Of a stretch of 64,000 bases of DNA, positions 41,984 through 50,267 are shown piece after piece; the first letter of the stretch is position 1; each line of letters begins with the position of its first letter. Origin of the DNA: Coriobacteriaceae bacterium. GTDB taxonomy: Bacteria > Actinomycetota > Coriobacteriia > Coriobacteriales > Coriobacteriaceae. The stretch lies in assembly GCA_902364975.1 (NCBI GenBank), contig CABJFQ010000009.1:31193-95192 (forward strand). Direction: 5' to 3'. The notes under the pieces were generated by a model. That model worked only from the letters and a program-made list of their open reading frames with translations. It made no database searches and had not been told where the DNA came from. Both the position numbers and the translations under genes were made by a program.

Positions 41984-42757
41984 TTACCAACCGGTGTAGT
42001 AGTCGGTGGTTCCGGCAGCGCAGCCGGAGTCATAGACCTTGCAATCACCCTTGGAGCCCGTAAAGGTCGAGCCCTGGGCCATATCGCCCGCGGCAACAAC
42101 GTAATAGCCGTCGGAATCGCGCCAGAAGCCCTCAGAATCCTGAGTCCATTCGCCCGTGCGATAGTGATAAAGCACATTGCTGCTGTAATAGGTCTCGCGG
42201 CGCCCGTTGTAGTTATTGACACCCGCAGAGCGCGTCAGGCCCGACCCGTTCGCGTAGGACGCGGCAGACGCGTAGGACGGAGTGTAACCGGCGTTGTAGT
42301 ACGAAGCCTGGGCGACCTCGGCAGCCTCCGCCTCGGCGGCAGCCTCGAGCGCTTCGCGCTTGGCATCCTCAAGCGCAATGCGCAGCTCATCGAGCTCGGT
42401 CGACTTGGCGTCGACCTCCCCCATCGTCAACAGGCTATCCGCGCCGTCGATGCAACCCTGCAGCACAGCGCGCTCGTCATCGGTGGCATAGTCACCGTAC
42501 ATGTTCATGATGATCTGAGCGCGCATCTCCAGGGAATCGCGCTTGGCCTCCATTGAGGCGTTCCACTCCTGCATAGAGCCATAACCGTCGCTGCGGTAGT
42601 CGACGGGCTGCACCAGCGTCGCTTCGGACGGCGTAGGTCCAACCGTATCGGATAGTGTTGCCGCGTGGGCATCAGTTGCGCCGGCGCCCGCCAAAAGTGC
42701 CACGGTCAGAGCGGCGGAAAGGGCGGCGGCTTTCGGTTTTCGTGAATCGATCCTCAT
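41984..42757 (-). CDS. Secreted protein with coiled coil and DPBB-like C-terminal domain
   Basis: A 257-residue exported protein. Residues 1-32 are a signal peptide ending around ATDAHA-A. Residues 60-150 form an acidic helical region rich in Glu/Ala (coiled coil). After a Tyr/Ser/Ala-rich linker, residues 178-257 form a compact domain with HYRTGEWTQDSEGFWRDSDG, YVVVAAGDM-like strands and a final KVYDSGCAAGTTDYY. This end resembles the 3D/double-psi barrel pattern of cell-wall proteins, with weak certainty. The ATG at 42757 has GGAGG eleven bases upstream. Confidence 0.7.
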   Translation of the reverse strand: MRIDSRKPKAAALSAALTVALLAGAGATDAHAATLSDTVGPTPSEATLVQPVDYRSDGYGSMQEWNASMEAKRDSLEMRAQIIMNMYGDYATDDERAVLQGCIDGADSLLTMGEVDAKSTELDELRIALEDAKREALEAAAEAEAAEVAQASYYNAGYTPSYASAASYANGSGLTRSAGVNNYNGRRETYYSSNVLYHYRTGEWTQDSEGFWRDSDGYYVVAAGDMAQGSTFTGSKGDCKVYDSGCAAGTTDYYTGW

Positions 42758-42968
42758 GTAGCTGGAAACCTCCGTAGTGCGTTTTTGCTGCGTTTGAGCT
42801 GCGTGTGATTCGATCGCGCTGCATAGTACCCCGAGCAAATCGCGACCTGCGGTTTTACTCAAAAGGCGCACGTCATTTGCGTAAAACTCACATCCGCTCA
42901 ACAGGAGTTTTCCACAACTCGAATGCATAAAGCGTGTCAAAAACCCTGTTTTTGCACCCTCTCTATGC

Positions 42969-43009
42969 AAAAAAGGCGCCTGTGCAACCATTGTTCGCAC
43001 AGGCGCCTT
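42969..43009 (-). terminator. Terminator of metY
   Basis: A 13-base perfect stem (AAGGCGCCTGTGC with GCACAGGCGCCTT) runs into TTTTTT on the minus strand, 60 bases after the metY stop. Confidence 0.92.
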
Positions 43010-43069
43010 GAGCAGGCATTTTATGCAGTTATACCTATCGAGTCGCAAGGGGTCCTTGCACAAGTCGCC

Positions 43070-44380
43070 TTACTCGTCCAGCGCGGCGAAGGCCTGCTTC
43101 AAATCCCAAATGATATCCTCGGCGTTCTCGGTACCGATGGAAAGACGGATCGTGGAGGGCGTGATGTTCTGCTCGGCGAGCTCCTCGGCAGAGAGCTGAG
43201 AGTGCGTAGTCGTAGCCGGGTGTACGACGAGCGACTTGACGTCGGCCACGTTGGCGAGCAGCGAGAACACCTGCAAGTGGTCGATGAACTTCCATGCAGC
43301 CTCCTGGCCGCCCTTGATCTCGAAGGTGAAGATCGAGGCACCGCCGTTGGGGAAATACTGCTTGTAAAGCTCATGATCGGGGTGCTCAGGCAGGCTCGGG
43401 TGGTTCACCTTGGCGACGTGGCTGTCACCAGCCAGGAACTCAACGACCTTCTTGGTGTTCTCGACATGGCGGTCGACGCGCAGCGACAGGGTCTCGGTGC
43501 CCTGAAGCAGAACCCAGGCGTTAAACGGGCTAATGCAGGCGCCCTCGTCACGCAGCAGAATGGCGCGGACATAGGTCGCGAAGGCGGCGGGGCCGGCAGC
43601 CTCGGCAAACGAAACACCATGGTAGGAGGGGTTGGGCTCGGCGATCTGCGCGTACTTTCCGCTCGCCTTCCAATCGAAGTTACCGCCGTCGACGATCACG
43701 CCGCCCAGCGAGGTGCCGTGGCCGCCGATGAACTTGGTTGCGGAATGAACGACGATGTTGGCACCATGCTCCAGCGGACGGAACAGATACGGGGTGCCGA
43801 AGGTGTTGTCGACAACAACCGGCAGACCGTGCTTCTTGGCGATCTCGGAGATCGCGTCGATGTTGGGGATATCGGAGTTGGGGTTGCCGAGCGTCTCGAG
43901 ATAGATGACCGTGGTGTTGTCCTTGATGGCACCCTCAACCTCTTCCAGGTTATGGGCATCGACAAACGTGGTCTCGACGCCAAACTGGGAGAGCGTATGC
44001 TCCAGCAGGTTGTAGGAGCCACCGTAGATGGTCTTCTGAGCCACCACGTGGTCACCGGCCTGGGCAAGGGCCTGCAGGGTATAGGTGATGGCAGCAGCGC
44101 CGGAGGCGACGGCAAGACCTGCCACGCCACCCTCGAGTGCGGCGATACGGTCCTCAAAGACGCCCTGGGTGGAGTTGGTCAGACGGCCGTAGATGTTACC
44201 GGCGTCGGCAAGACCAAAGCGGTCGGCGGCGTGCTGGGAGTTGCGGAACACATAGCTCGTGGTCTGGTAGATAGGCACGGCGCGGGAGTCGGATGCGGGA
44301 TCGGCGCTCTCCTGGCCAACGTGCAGCTGCAGGGTATCGAAACCAAAGGTGTGCTCAGGGTTGTTGATAAACTGGCTCAT
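43070..44380 (-). CDS. metY: O-acetylhomoserine sulfhydrylase (MetY/Cys-Met PLP family)
   Basis: Makes homocysteine from O-acetylhomoserine and sulfide. A 436-residue PLP enzyme with the family motifs YGRLTNSTQGVFEDRIAALE, the IYGGSYNLLEHTL loop, VVVDNTFGTPYLFRP and the Schiff-base Lys in VVHSATKFIGGHGTSLGG. The length and the FGFDTLQLHVGQ start separate MetY from cystathionine lyases. The ATG at 44380 has AAGGAGATCACC. It is preceded by a leader with a 17-residue ORF and stands divergent from a LysR gene. Confidence 0.93.
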   Translation of the reverse strand: MSQFINNPEHTFGFDTLQLHVGQESADPASDSRAVPIYQTTSYVFRNSQHAADRFGLADAGNIYGRLTNSTQGVFEDRIAALEGGVAGLAVASGAAAITYTLQALAQAGDHVVAQKTIYGGSYNLLEHTLSQFGVETTFVDAHNLEEVEGAIKDNTTVIYLETLGNPNSDIPNIDAISEIAKKHGLPVVVDNTFGTPYLFRPLEHGANIVVHSATKFIGGHGTSLGGVIVDGGNFDWKASGKYAQIAEPNPSYHGVSFAEAAGPAAFATYVRAILLRDEGACISPFNAWVLLQGTETLSLRVDRHVENTKKVVEFLAGDSHVAKVNHPSLPEHPDHELYKQYFPNGGASIFTFEIKGGQEAAWKFIDHLQVFSLLANVADVKSLVVHPATTTHSQLSAEELAEQNITPSTIRLSIGTENAEDIIWDLKQAFAALDE

Positions 44381-44441
44381 GGTGATCTCCTTGATCGAAC
44401 AAAAGTAATAAGCGTAAGAGAAGTAAGTCGCTGTCTCCTGA

Positions 44442-44495
44442 TCACGCCGACGGGCGCAAACAGGAGCCCGGCATTCGTCTTAGCAAGCAATTCAT
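44442..44495 (-). CDS. 17-residue Cys-containing leader peptide of metY
   Basis: An ATG behind AAAGGAGGACCGC opens a 17-codon frame (MNCLLRRMPGSCLRPSA) in the metY leader. It has two Cys and two Arg pairs. CTCCTG inside the frame can pair with CAGGAG just after its stop, around an inner GCGCC/GGCG hairpin. The strong ribosome-binding site argues that it is translated. A role in cysteine-responsive attenuation, as known for sulfur-gene leaders of other actinobacteria, is an inference. Confidence 0.55.
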   Translation of the reverse strand: MNCLLRRMPGSCLRPSA

Positions 44496-44564
44496 ATGCG
44501 GTCCTCCTTTTGACATCCCGGTTCCGTGGTCGGCTTAATTACCTACCGCCTTTGTGTGTTTTGA

Positions 44565-44593
44565 ATAGTACGAACATCGTCTCCCCGGGTCAA
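44565..44593 (-). promoter_or_regulatory. metY promoter
   Basis: TTGACC (44588-44593) and TACTAT (44565-44570) on the minus strand are 17 bases apart. The predicted leader is about 178 bases long. Confidence 0.65.
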
Positions 44594-44654
44594 TCACTTA
44601 AAAGCGCTAACCTGTTATCGGTTTTTTAGATAGCTATCGAAAGGACGGGCGCCA

Positions 44655-45557
44655 ATGACCCTCCAGCAGCTTCGCTTTTTGATCGCCGTGGCAGAGTCCG
44701 GATCGATCAACGCCGCAGCCCAGCGCCTCTATACGGCACAGTCCAATATCTCAAACGCCGTCAAAAGCCTGGAACAGGAGCTCCATATGGAGATCTTTAC
44801 GCGCTCCAGCCGCGGCGTCACGCTCACCAACGACGGCACCGAGCTTTTGGGCTATGCGCGCCAGGTCGTAGAGCAGGCCGACATGCTCGAGGCGCGCTAC
44901 GAGGACGGCGGCATCCCGCAAGCCCGCCTCGCCATTTCCGCCCAGCACTACGCCTTTTCGGTCGAGGCCTTTGTCAACGTGGTCGAGCGCTGCCGCGACA
45001 GCAAGTTCGAGTTCATCATGCGCGAGACCACCACATCGCAGATCATCGATGACGTCCGTGCATTTCGCAGCGATATCGGCATTCTGTATCTGGATGACTT
45101 TAACGCCCGCGTTTTGCAGAAGGCCTTCGCCGATGCCCGTGCAAGCTTCCATCCCCTATTCGACGCGACGGTCCACGTCTTCGTGAGCGAGCGCCACCCG
45201 CTCGCACGCCGCCCTCAGCTGTCCCTTGCCGACCTCACGCCCTATACGCGCTACAGCTTCGAGCAGGGAACCTCAAACTCCTTCTATTACGCCGAGGAAC
45301 CTTTTAGCTATATCCCTTGCGACCGCAACATACGAATCTCGGACCGCGGAACACTTACTAACTTACTTATCACGTCGAACGGTTACACTCTGTCGACCGG
45401 TGTCCTCTCCAATGAAATGCAATGGGGTATGGCATCGATCCCGCTGGCAGACGCCCCAACGATGCACGTAGGCTATATCATGCACGACGAGCGCAAGCCC
45501 TCTCCCCTCTTGCAGCAATACCTCGACGAGCTCAACCGCATCATCCATGCCAACTAG
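44655..45557 (+). CDS. LysR family transcriptional regulator
   Basis: A 300-residue regulator. Residues 1-60 form the LysR helix-turn-helix (LQQLRFLIAVAESGSINAAAQ, LYTAQSNISNAVKSLEQELHMEIFTRSSRGVTLT in shorter parts), the rest two effector-binding subdomains. It is divergent from metY with a 274-base shared region that contains a GATAGCTATC palindrome 16 bases before its start. Control of metY in answer to a sulfur metabolite is the likely role. The ATG at 44655 has GAAAGGACGGG. Confidence 0.88.
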   Translation: MTLQQLRFLIAVAESGSINAAAQRLYTAQSNISNAVKSLEQELHMEIFTRSSRGVTLTNDGTELLGYARQVVEQADMLEARYEDGGIPQARLAISAQHYAFSVEAFVNVVERCRDSKFEFIMRETTTSQIIDDVRAFRSDIGILYLDDFNARVLQKAFADARASFHPLFDATVHVFVSERHPLARRPQLSLADLTPYTRYSFEQGTSNSFYYAEEPFSYIPCDRNIRISDRGTLTNLLITSNGYTLSTGVLSNEMQWGMASIPLADAPTMHVGYIMHDERKPSPLLQQYLDELNRIIHAN

Positions 45558-45656
45558 CCGTCGGAAGACAGGGTAGAAATCATAGATTGCTAGCCCCCGG
45601 CGGGCATGGCGCTACAATGGTCACTCACATGAAACGCACTCAACGAAAGGAAGCCC

Positions 45657-46142
45657 GTGAAGGTCATCATCTATACCGACGGCTCGGCCCGATCAAATCC
45701 GGGACGCGGCGGCTACGGCGCCGTGCTCAAATACACCAACCCCGCCGGCAAGACCTTTACCTCCGAGCTTTCGCGCGGCTACGCCAAGACCACCAACAAC
45801 CGCATGGAGCTCATGGCCGTTATCGTGGCGCTCGAGGCACTCAACCGCCCCTGCGAGGTCGAAGTCCATTCCGATTCGCAGTACGTCGTCAACGCCTTTA
45901 ACAAGCACTGGATCGACGGCTGGAAAAAGCGCGGGTGGAAAACCTCCAACAAGCAGCCCGTTAAGAACCGCGACCTGTGGGAGCGTCTGCTTGCCGCAAA
46001 GAGCCAGCATAAGGTGGAGTTCATCTGGGTGAAGGGGCATGCCGGCCATGAGCTCAACGAGCGCTGCGACGAGCTTGCCACCACCGCAGCCGACGGAGCC
46101 AACCTCGATATCGACGCCGGCTTTAACGAGAGCGACCTGTAG
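45657..46142 (+). CDS. rnhA: Ribonuclease HI
   Basis: Cuts RNA in RNA-DNA hybrids. The 161-residue protein has the whole DEDD catalytic set: Asp in [14 protein letters not shown], Glu in [12 protein letters not shown], Asp in [12 protein letters not shown], and the C-terminal Asp in [12 protein letters not shown]. The basic handle [13 protein letters not shown] and the [12 protein letters not shown] histidine loop are present, as in E. coli-type enzymes. The GTG at 45657 follows AAAGGA. Confidence 0.95.
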   Translation: MKVIIYTDGSARSNPGRGGYGAVLKYTNPAGKTFTSELSRGYAKTTNNRMELMAVIVALEALNRPCEVEVHSDSQYVVNAFNKHWIDGWKKRGWKTSNKQPVKNRDLWERLLAAKSQHKVEFIWVKGHAGHELNERCDELATTAADGANLDIDAGFNESDL

Positions 46143-46216
46143 CGGCGTTTTCGCACGCTTTTGCGTCCCCCTCGCGCTACACTCGTCCTGTAGACCAAAC
46201 AATGCAAGGGGGACAC

Positions 46217-47323
46217 ATGCTGCGCATAGCGACCATCGGCACATCCATGATCACCGACGACTTTATCCAAGTCGTCAACGCCAACGACCAAGCCGCGTTT
46301 GTGGGCACGCTCTCGCGCGATGCAGAGCGCGGCGCTGCCTTTGCCGCTGAGCGCGGCGGCGAGCGCAACTTCACCGCACTCGACGAGCTCGCGTCCGCCG
46401 CCGACGTCGACGCCGTCTACATCGGCAGCCCCAACGCGCTCCATTACGAGCAGGCGCTCGCCTGCATCGCCGGCGGCAAGCACGTTATCGTCGAAAAGCC
46501 CTTCTGCGCCACCGAAGCGCAGGCGCTGGAAGTCTTCCGCGCTGCCGAGGCAGCAGGTGTCGTGGCCCTCGAGGCCATGCGCCCGCTCCACGACCCCGCT
46601 TTCCACGCCATCGAGGACGCCCTGGGTGAGATCGCCCCCATCCGCCGCGCCTCATTGCGCTTTGGCAAATATTCCTCACGCTACAACGAGATTCTCGCGG
46701 GACGCGCCACCAATATCTTCGACTGCAATATGGCATCGGGTTCCCTCATGGATATTGGCGTCTACACCGTCGAGCCCATGGTCGAGATTTTCGGCATGCC
46801 CTCCGGCCTTACGAGCATGACTACTCTGCTCGACCCCACCACGCGACAGCTCACGCACGGCCCCATCGACGGCTGCGGTTCCATCCTCGCCAGCTACGGC
46901 GGTGGCCGCATCTCCGTCGAGCTCGCGCACTCAAAAATTACGAACGACCTGCTGCCCTCGCAAATCGAAGGCGAGCGTGGCACTATCCAGATCGACCATC
47001 TGTCCACGCCCCGCAACGTCCGCATCGACTATCGCGGCGACGTCGTACGCGGCTCGGCGACCGAGGCACCGCGCGAACAGAGCGACAACGGCCGCGTGCT
47101 CGACCTGCCCAAATCGAGCAACACCATGGAATACGAACTCACAGACTTTATCACCGCCATCGGCGGCATCGATAATGTCAAGGAAGAGATTTGGGAGACC
47201 CCGGCGGGACGTCACGAGCTTGGCCACTACCGCGACGTCACGCTCGTCTCACTGCGTATCATGGATGCCGTGCGCCAGCAGGCGGGTATCGCCTTCCCCG
47301 CTGACTCTAACAAGCAGGCATAG
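46217..47323 (+). CDS. Gfo/Idh/MocA family oxidoreductase
   Basis: A 368-residue NAD(P)-dependent oxidoreductase. It begins with LRIATIGTSMITDDF, a variant of the Rossmann GxGxxG in which Thr and Ser replace two glycines. VEKPFCATEAQA carries the catalytic Lys near residue 94, and GSLMDIGVYTVEPM lies in the C-terminal domain. The close fit to the dimeric dihydrodiol dehydrogenase-like branch is by eye. The ATG at 46217 follows AAGGGGG. The acylphosphatase gene begins two bases after its stop. Confidence 0.85.
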   Translation: MLRIATIGTSMITDDFIQVVNANDQAAFVGTLSRDAERGAAFAAERGGERNFTALDELASAADVDAVYIGSPNALHYEQALACIAGGKHVIVEKPFCATEAQALEVFRAAEAAGVVALEAMRPLHDPAFHAIEDALGEIAPIRRASLRFGKYSSRYNEILAGRATNIFDCNMASGSLMDIGVYTVEPMVEIFGMPSGLTSMTTLLDPTTRQLTHGPIDGCGSILASYGGGRISVELAHSKITNDLLPSQIEGERGTIQIDHLSTPRNVRIDYRGDVVRGSATEAPREQSDNGRVLDLPKSSNTMEYELTDFITAIGGIDNVKEEIWETPAGRHELGHYRDVTLVSLRIMDAVRQQAGIAFPADSNKQA

Positions 47324-47325
47324 CG

Positions 47326-47736
47326 ATGGGTTTTTTCGACAAGCTTTTCTCGGGCGTCACCGGCGGCAGCCGCGAACCCCAAAAGCCCTCTGGCGTTGAG
47401 CTTGAGCTGCGCCGTAGGCTCACCGTGCTCGCAAGCGACGAGGCCACTCAAGACGCCCCGCAGCGCTATTTCCTGCGGTGGGAGGGACAGGTCCAGGGCG
47501 TCGGTTTCCGCTTCACCAACACCAACCTCGCACAGGCACGCGCACTCACCGGCTGGGTGAGTAACATGGAAGACGGGTCAGTCGAGATGGAGATACAGGG
47601 AGCTCCGGCAAACATCCTGTCTCATCTCGAGGCGCTTCATGCCTCCTATGAGCGCATGGGAACGCGTTTTCGCCTCGTAGACGCCCAGACCCGAGCCCCA
47701 CTTGCCAATGAAGACGGTTTCATTCCTCGTTATTAG
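47326..47736 (+). CDS. Acylphosphatase with N-terminal extension
   Basis: Hydrolyses acyl phosphates. The 136-residue protein ends in a full acylphosphatase domain (about residues 45-136): the GQVQGVGFRFTN loop with catalytic Arg, then GWVSNMEDGSVEMEIQG with catalytic Asn. The first 44 residues (MGFFDKLFSGVTGGS and a charged helix) are extra compared with the normal 90-residue enzyme and have an amphipathic start that could touch the membrane. It follows the oxidoreductase gene by two bases, so the two are translationally coupled. Confidence 0.9.
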   Translation: MGFFDKLFSGVTGGSREPQKPSGVELELRRRLTVLASDEATQDAPQRYFLRWEGQVQGVGFRFTNTNLAQARALTGWVSNMEDGSVEMEIQGAPANILSHLEALHASYERMGTRFRLVDAQTRAPLANEDGFIPRY

Positions 47737-47797
47737 TATTGTGTGCTAAATACGGTATCATTTACCTACGACCGTTGATAGAAAAGAGGCGAGGCGC

Positions 47798-48178
47798 ATG
47801 GCGGTGCAAAGAAGGAATACCAAGCAGCGAAAGCTGGTTCTTGACGCTGTGCGCCAAAGCTATAACCATCCCACCGCCGACGAAATCTACAACGCCGTAC
47901 GCGAACAGGATGACAAGATCAGCCGCGGCACGGTCTACCGCAACCTCAATCTCTTAGCCGACGCAGGGGAGATTCTCTCTATTAAGACGCCGGGCGGCAG
48001 CCGCTTCGATCGCACCATCGAGCCGCACGCACATATCATCTGCACCTCGTGCAGCCGCGTCATCGACGTGCCGCTCCCCTTCGATGCCCAGCTCGACGAC
48101 AAGGCGTCCGAGCAAATCGGCTGGGACGTCACCTCGCACTACACCATCTTCGAGGGCCTCTGCCCCAACTGCCGGTAG
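47798..48178 (+). CDS. Fur family regulator, PerR-like
   Basis: A 126-residue metalloregulator. The winged helix contains NHPTADEIYNAVREQ and ISRGTVYRNLNLLADAGE. The metal region has RFDRTIEPHAHIICTSCSRVIDVP, close to the PerR arrangement, and the structural zinc site is given by CTSC and the terminal CPNC. Peroxide or iron sensing is likely; which one cannot be settled by eye. No clear Fur box was found at its own promoter. Confidence 0.88.
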   Translation: MAVQRRNTKQRKLVLDAVRQSYNHPTADEIYNAVREQDDKISRGTVYRNLNLLADAGEILSIKTPGGSRFDRTIEPHAHIICTSCSRVIDVPLPFDAQLDDKASEQIGWDVTSHYTIFEGLCPNCR

Positions 48179-48183
48179 ATGTT

Positions 48184-48250
48184 TGGGACATGCCTTAAAA
48201 TCTCCCTTTCCACCGATGGCGGCAAAAAGTAGATTTCTAGGCATGCCACA
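48184..48250. repeat. Inverted repeat between convergent genes
   Basis: Twenty-base arms (TGGGACATGCCTTAAAATCT and 48231-48250) are complementary at 16 positions around a 27-base loop. It lies between the perR-like gene and the HAD gene stop codons and may end both transcripts. Confidence 0.4.
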
Positions 48251-48255
48251 TATAT

Positions 48256-49053
48256 CTACTCGGCGAGCAGGCGATGCAGTTCCTCTTCGACCGTGCGCAC
48301 GTAGCGGACACGGTCATTGACACCGCGCATGGTAGGGTTGCAGCTCTCCATCAGATAGGGATGGCCCACGACGTTGAGCATGTCGCGATCGTTCTCATTG
48401 TCGCCAAACGCCATCATCGCATCGGGCGAGATCCCCAGGGCACGACCATAATCGGCAAGCGCGGACCCCTTGCCCGAGTCAAAGCCGATAAAGTCCGTCC
48501 ATTCGGTTCCCGACGTCATCACATCGACTCGGTCGCTAAAGAGATGCTCGAAATACTCCAGGGCCACCGGCTGATCAATTTCGGGCGTCTGGAAGGCAAT
48601 CTTAATGACATCCTCGTCGATGTCCTCGGGACGGTCGACCACCGCCACATCGCAGTGGACCTCATAGCGCAAATGGTCGACGAACGCATCGTTGCCGCTC
48701 ATGGTGTAGAGGTGCCCCTCGCACGAAAGGGTCACGTCGGCATGGGGATACGCAACCACGGCATTCGCGATATCCATAGCAAGGCTACGCTCCATGGAAC
48801 GCTTGACAACGGCATGCCCCTCGCTCATCACCAGGGCTCCGTTTTCGCATACATAGGCGAGCTCATCGGCCACCGGGGCAAACAGGTAGCGCAGGCTCGC
48901 ATATTGACGGCCGCTCGCCGGCATAAACACAATGCCGCGACGATGCAGCTCATCAATGAGCTCAAAGGCCTCGGAACGCGGCTCGCGCTCCCCCGGATGC
49001 AGCAAAGTGCCGTCCAAATCGCATGCAATCAGCTTGATTCCCTCAAGACCCAT
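48256..49053 (-). CDS. Cof-type HAD-IIB phosphatase
   Basis: A 265-residue HAD-IIB hydrolase. Motif I is ACDLDGTLLHPGE, motif II FMPASGRQYASL, motif III the Lys of DSGKGSALADYG and motif IV MAFGDNENDRDMLNVVGHPYLM. The C2 cap lies between. It probably dephosphorylates a sugar phosphate or cofactor. The ATG at 49053 has GGGGGAAAG upstream. A perfect 17-base hairpin lies 28 bases before it. Confidence 0.87.
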   Translation of the reverse strand: MGLEGIKLIACDLDGTLLHPGEREPRSEAFELIDELHRRGIVFMPASGRQYASLRYLFAPVADELAYVCENGALVMSEGHAVVKRSMERSLAMDIANAVVAYPHADVTLSCEGHLYTMSGNDAFVDHLRYEVHCDVAVVDRPEDIDEDVIKIAFQTPEIDQPVALEYFEHLFSDRVDVMTSGTEWTDFIGFDSGKGSALADYGRALGISPDAMMAFGDNENDRDMLNVVGHPYLMESCNPTMRGVNDRVRYVRTVEEELHRLLAE

Positions 49054-49081
49054 ATGCTTTCCCCCAAAGCACCTCATCAAC

Positions 49082-49126
49082 AGTAAGACGGACTTTGAAT
49101 AGTTGCCTCTCAAAGTCCGTCTTACT
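49082..49126 (-). repeat. Perfect 17-base inverted repeat
   Basis: AGTAAGACGGACTTTGA (49082-49098) and its exact reverse complement (49110-49126) surround an 11-base loop. There is no T-run. It lies between the stop of the UreE-like gene and the start of the HAD gene. Confidence 0.65.
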
Positions 49127-49136
49127 CATACGCACG

Positions 49137-49715
49137 TTAACCGCGCGCCTTCTTTACGATCGTAAAGTCTGGAGCCATACTCACGACGACATCCGCCGCG
49201 CTCGATGCAAAGCGTCGGTCCGCATCGAGTTCGCGGGTAACCACCGAGAGCCGAACACTCTCGACGCCCCGGAGCATACGGCCCAAAACAGGCTGCACCG
49301 GCGTATACATGCGCACGGTATGCTCGTCCGAGTCGCCCCGGAAGAGCGGCGCATGCATGTTGCCGATCTCCCAGCACGCATGCGCGAGCGCAATCGGATC
49401 CATGCGGTCGACTTCGACCAAATAAACCTCGGCGCTGCGCAGGCGCACGACAACCGCCACGGGCACCATGCCCGAACGGTCAATGGCGAGCACGTCGCCA
49501 TCGGCAAGACGACCGCCGTCGGTAGCATCCAGCCGAACATCAATCGTGCGCCCCAGCTCCGTCACGCCCACAAACGCGCATACATCGGCCTGGTCCCAAT
49601 CGAGCAGCAGCTCGTCAACTTCAAAGACGCCGCCCAACTTCCGGCGAAGCAGGAGTTCATAGGACGGATCGTTGAGATTTCCCAAGCATGTCGTCGAAAC
49701 CAGGCGTTCAGGCAT
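49137..49715 (-). CDS. UreE-like nickel metallochaperone domain protein
   Basis: A 192-residue protein whose middle and end follow the urease accessory protein UreE: the N-terminal beta domain with RTIDVRLDATDGGRLADGDVLA, then the metal-binding CWEIGNMHAPLFRG with the conserved GNxH histidine, and QPVLGRMLRGV. UreE hands nickel to urease. No urease genes are in the window, and the usual His-rich tail is missing. The gene begins three bases after an SlyD-like FKBP gene; SlyD proteins also handle nickel. A nickel or other metal delivery role is therefore inferred. Confidence 0.7.
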   Translation of the reverse strand: MPERLVSTTCLGNLNDPSYELLLRRKLGGVFEVDELLLDWDQADVCAFVGVTELGRTIDVRLDATDGGRLADGDVLAIDRSGMVPVAVVVRLRSAEVYLVEVDRMDPIALAHACWEIGNMHAPLFRGDSDEHTVRMYTPVQPVLGRMLRGVESVRLSVVTRELDADRRFASSAADVVVSMAPDFTIVKKARG

Positions 49716-49718
49716 ACT

Positions 49719-50147
49719 CTAACCCTCGACCTCAACGAGCTCGATATCAAAGTTGAGGTCCTTGCCGGCCAACTCGTGGTTGGCGTCGAGCGTCACAGCC
49801 TCGGGCGTCACGTCAATGACGACGGCGGGAACGGGCATGCCGCTCGGCGTGGACAGGAAGAGCTTCATGCCCTTCTCGATCTGCTCGATGTTGGGAACCT
49901 GCTCGGCCGGGAAGGTCAGAACCATCTCGGGATTGTGCTCGCCGTAGGCATCGGCAGCAGGAATGTGCACGGTCTTCTTCTCGCCCACCTGCATGTCGAC
50001 AACAGCGGCGTCGAAGCCCTTGATCATCTGGCCGGCGCCGCAGGTGAACTCCAGCGGCTCGCCGCGATCGTAGGAGCTATCGAACTGCGTGCCGTCGTCG
50101 AGCGTGCCGCGATAATGAGTCTTGACCTTCTTGCCCTGGTTGGACAT
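49719..50147 (-). CDS. SlyD-like FKBP peptidyl-prolyl isomerase
   Basis: A 142-residue FKBP-type prolyl isomerase. It has KKVKTHYRGTLDDGTQFDSSYDR, PLEFTCGAGQMIKGFDAAVVDM, an IF-type chaperone insert (YGEHNPEMVLTFPAEQVPNIEQIEKGMKL in shorter parts) and NHELAGKDLNFDIELVEV, the SlyD hallmark. The His/Cys-rich nickel tail of E. coli SlyD is not present. The ATG at 50147 follows GGAGG. It heads a two-gene operon with the UreE-like gene. Confidence 0.88.
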   Translation of the reverse strand: MSNQGKKVKTHYRGTLDDGTQFDSSYDRGEPLEFTCGAGQMIKGFDAAVVDMQVGEKKTVHIPAADAYGEHNPEMVLTFPAEQVPNIEQIEKGMKLFLSTPSGMPVPAVVIDVTPEAVTLDANHELAGKDLNFDIELVEVEG

Positions 50148-50267
50148 GGTAACCTCCGTGATAAGGGCGGCGCACAACGCGGGCCGCCGTGAACATATGG
50201 CGCTAACTATACCCTAGTCATACAATTCAAAGACAGTTTGCAAAGAAACGCTGCAACCGGAGGAACC

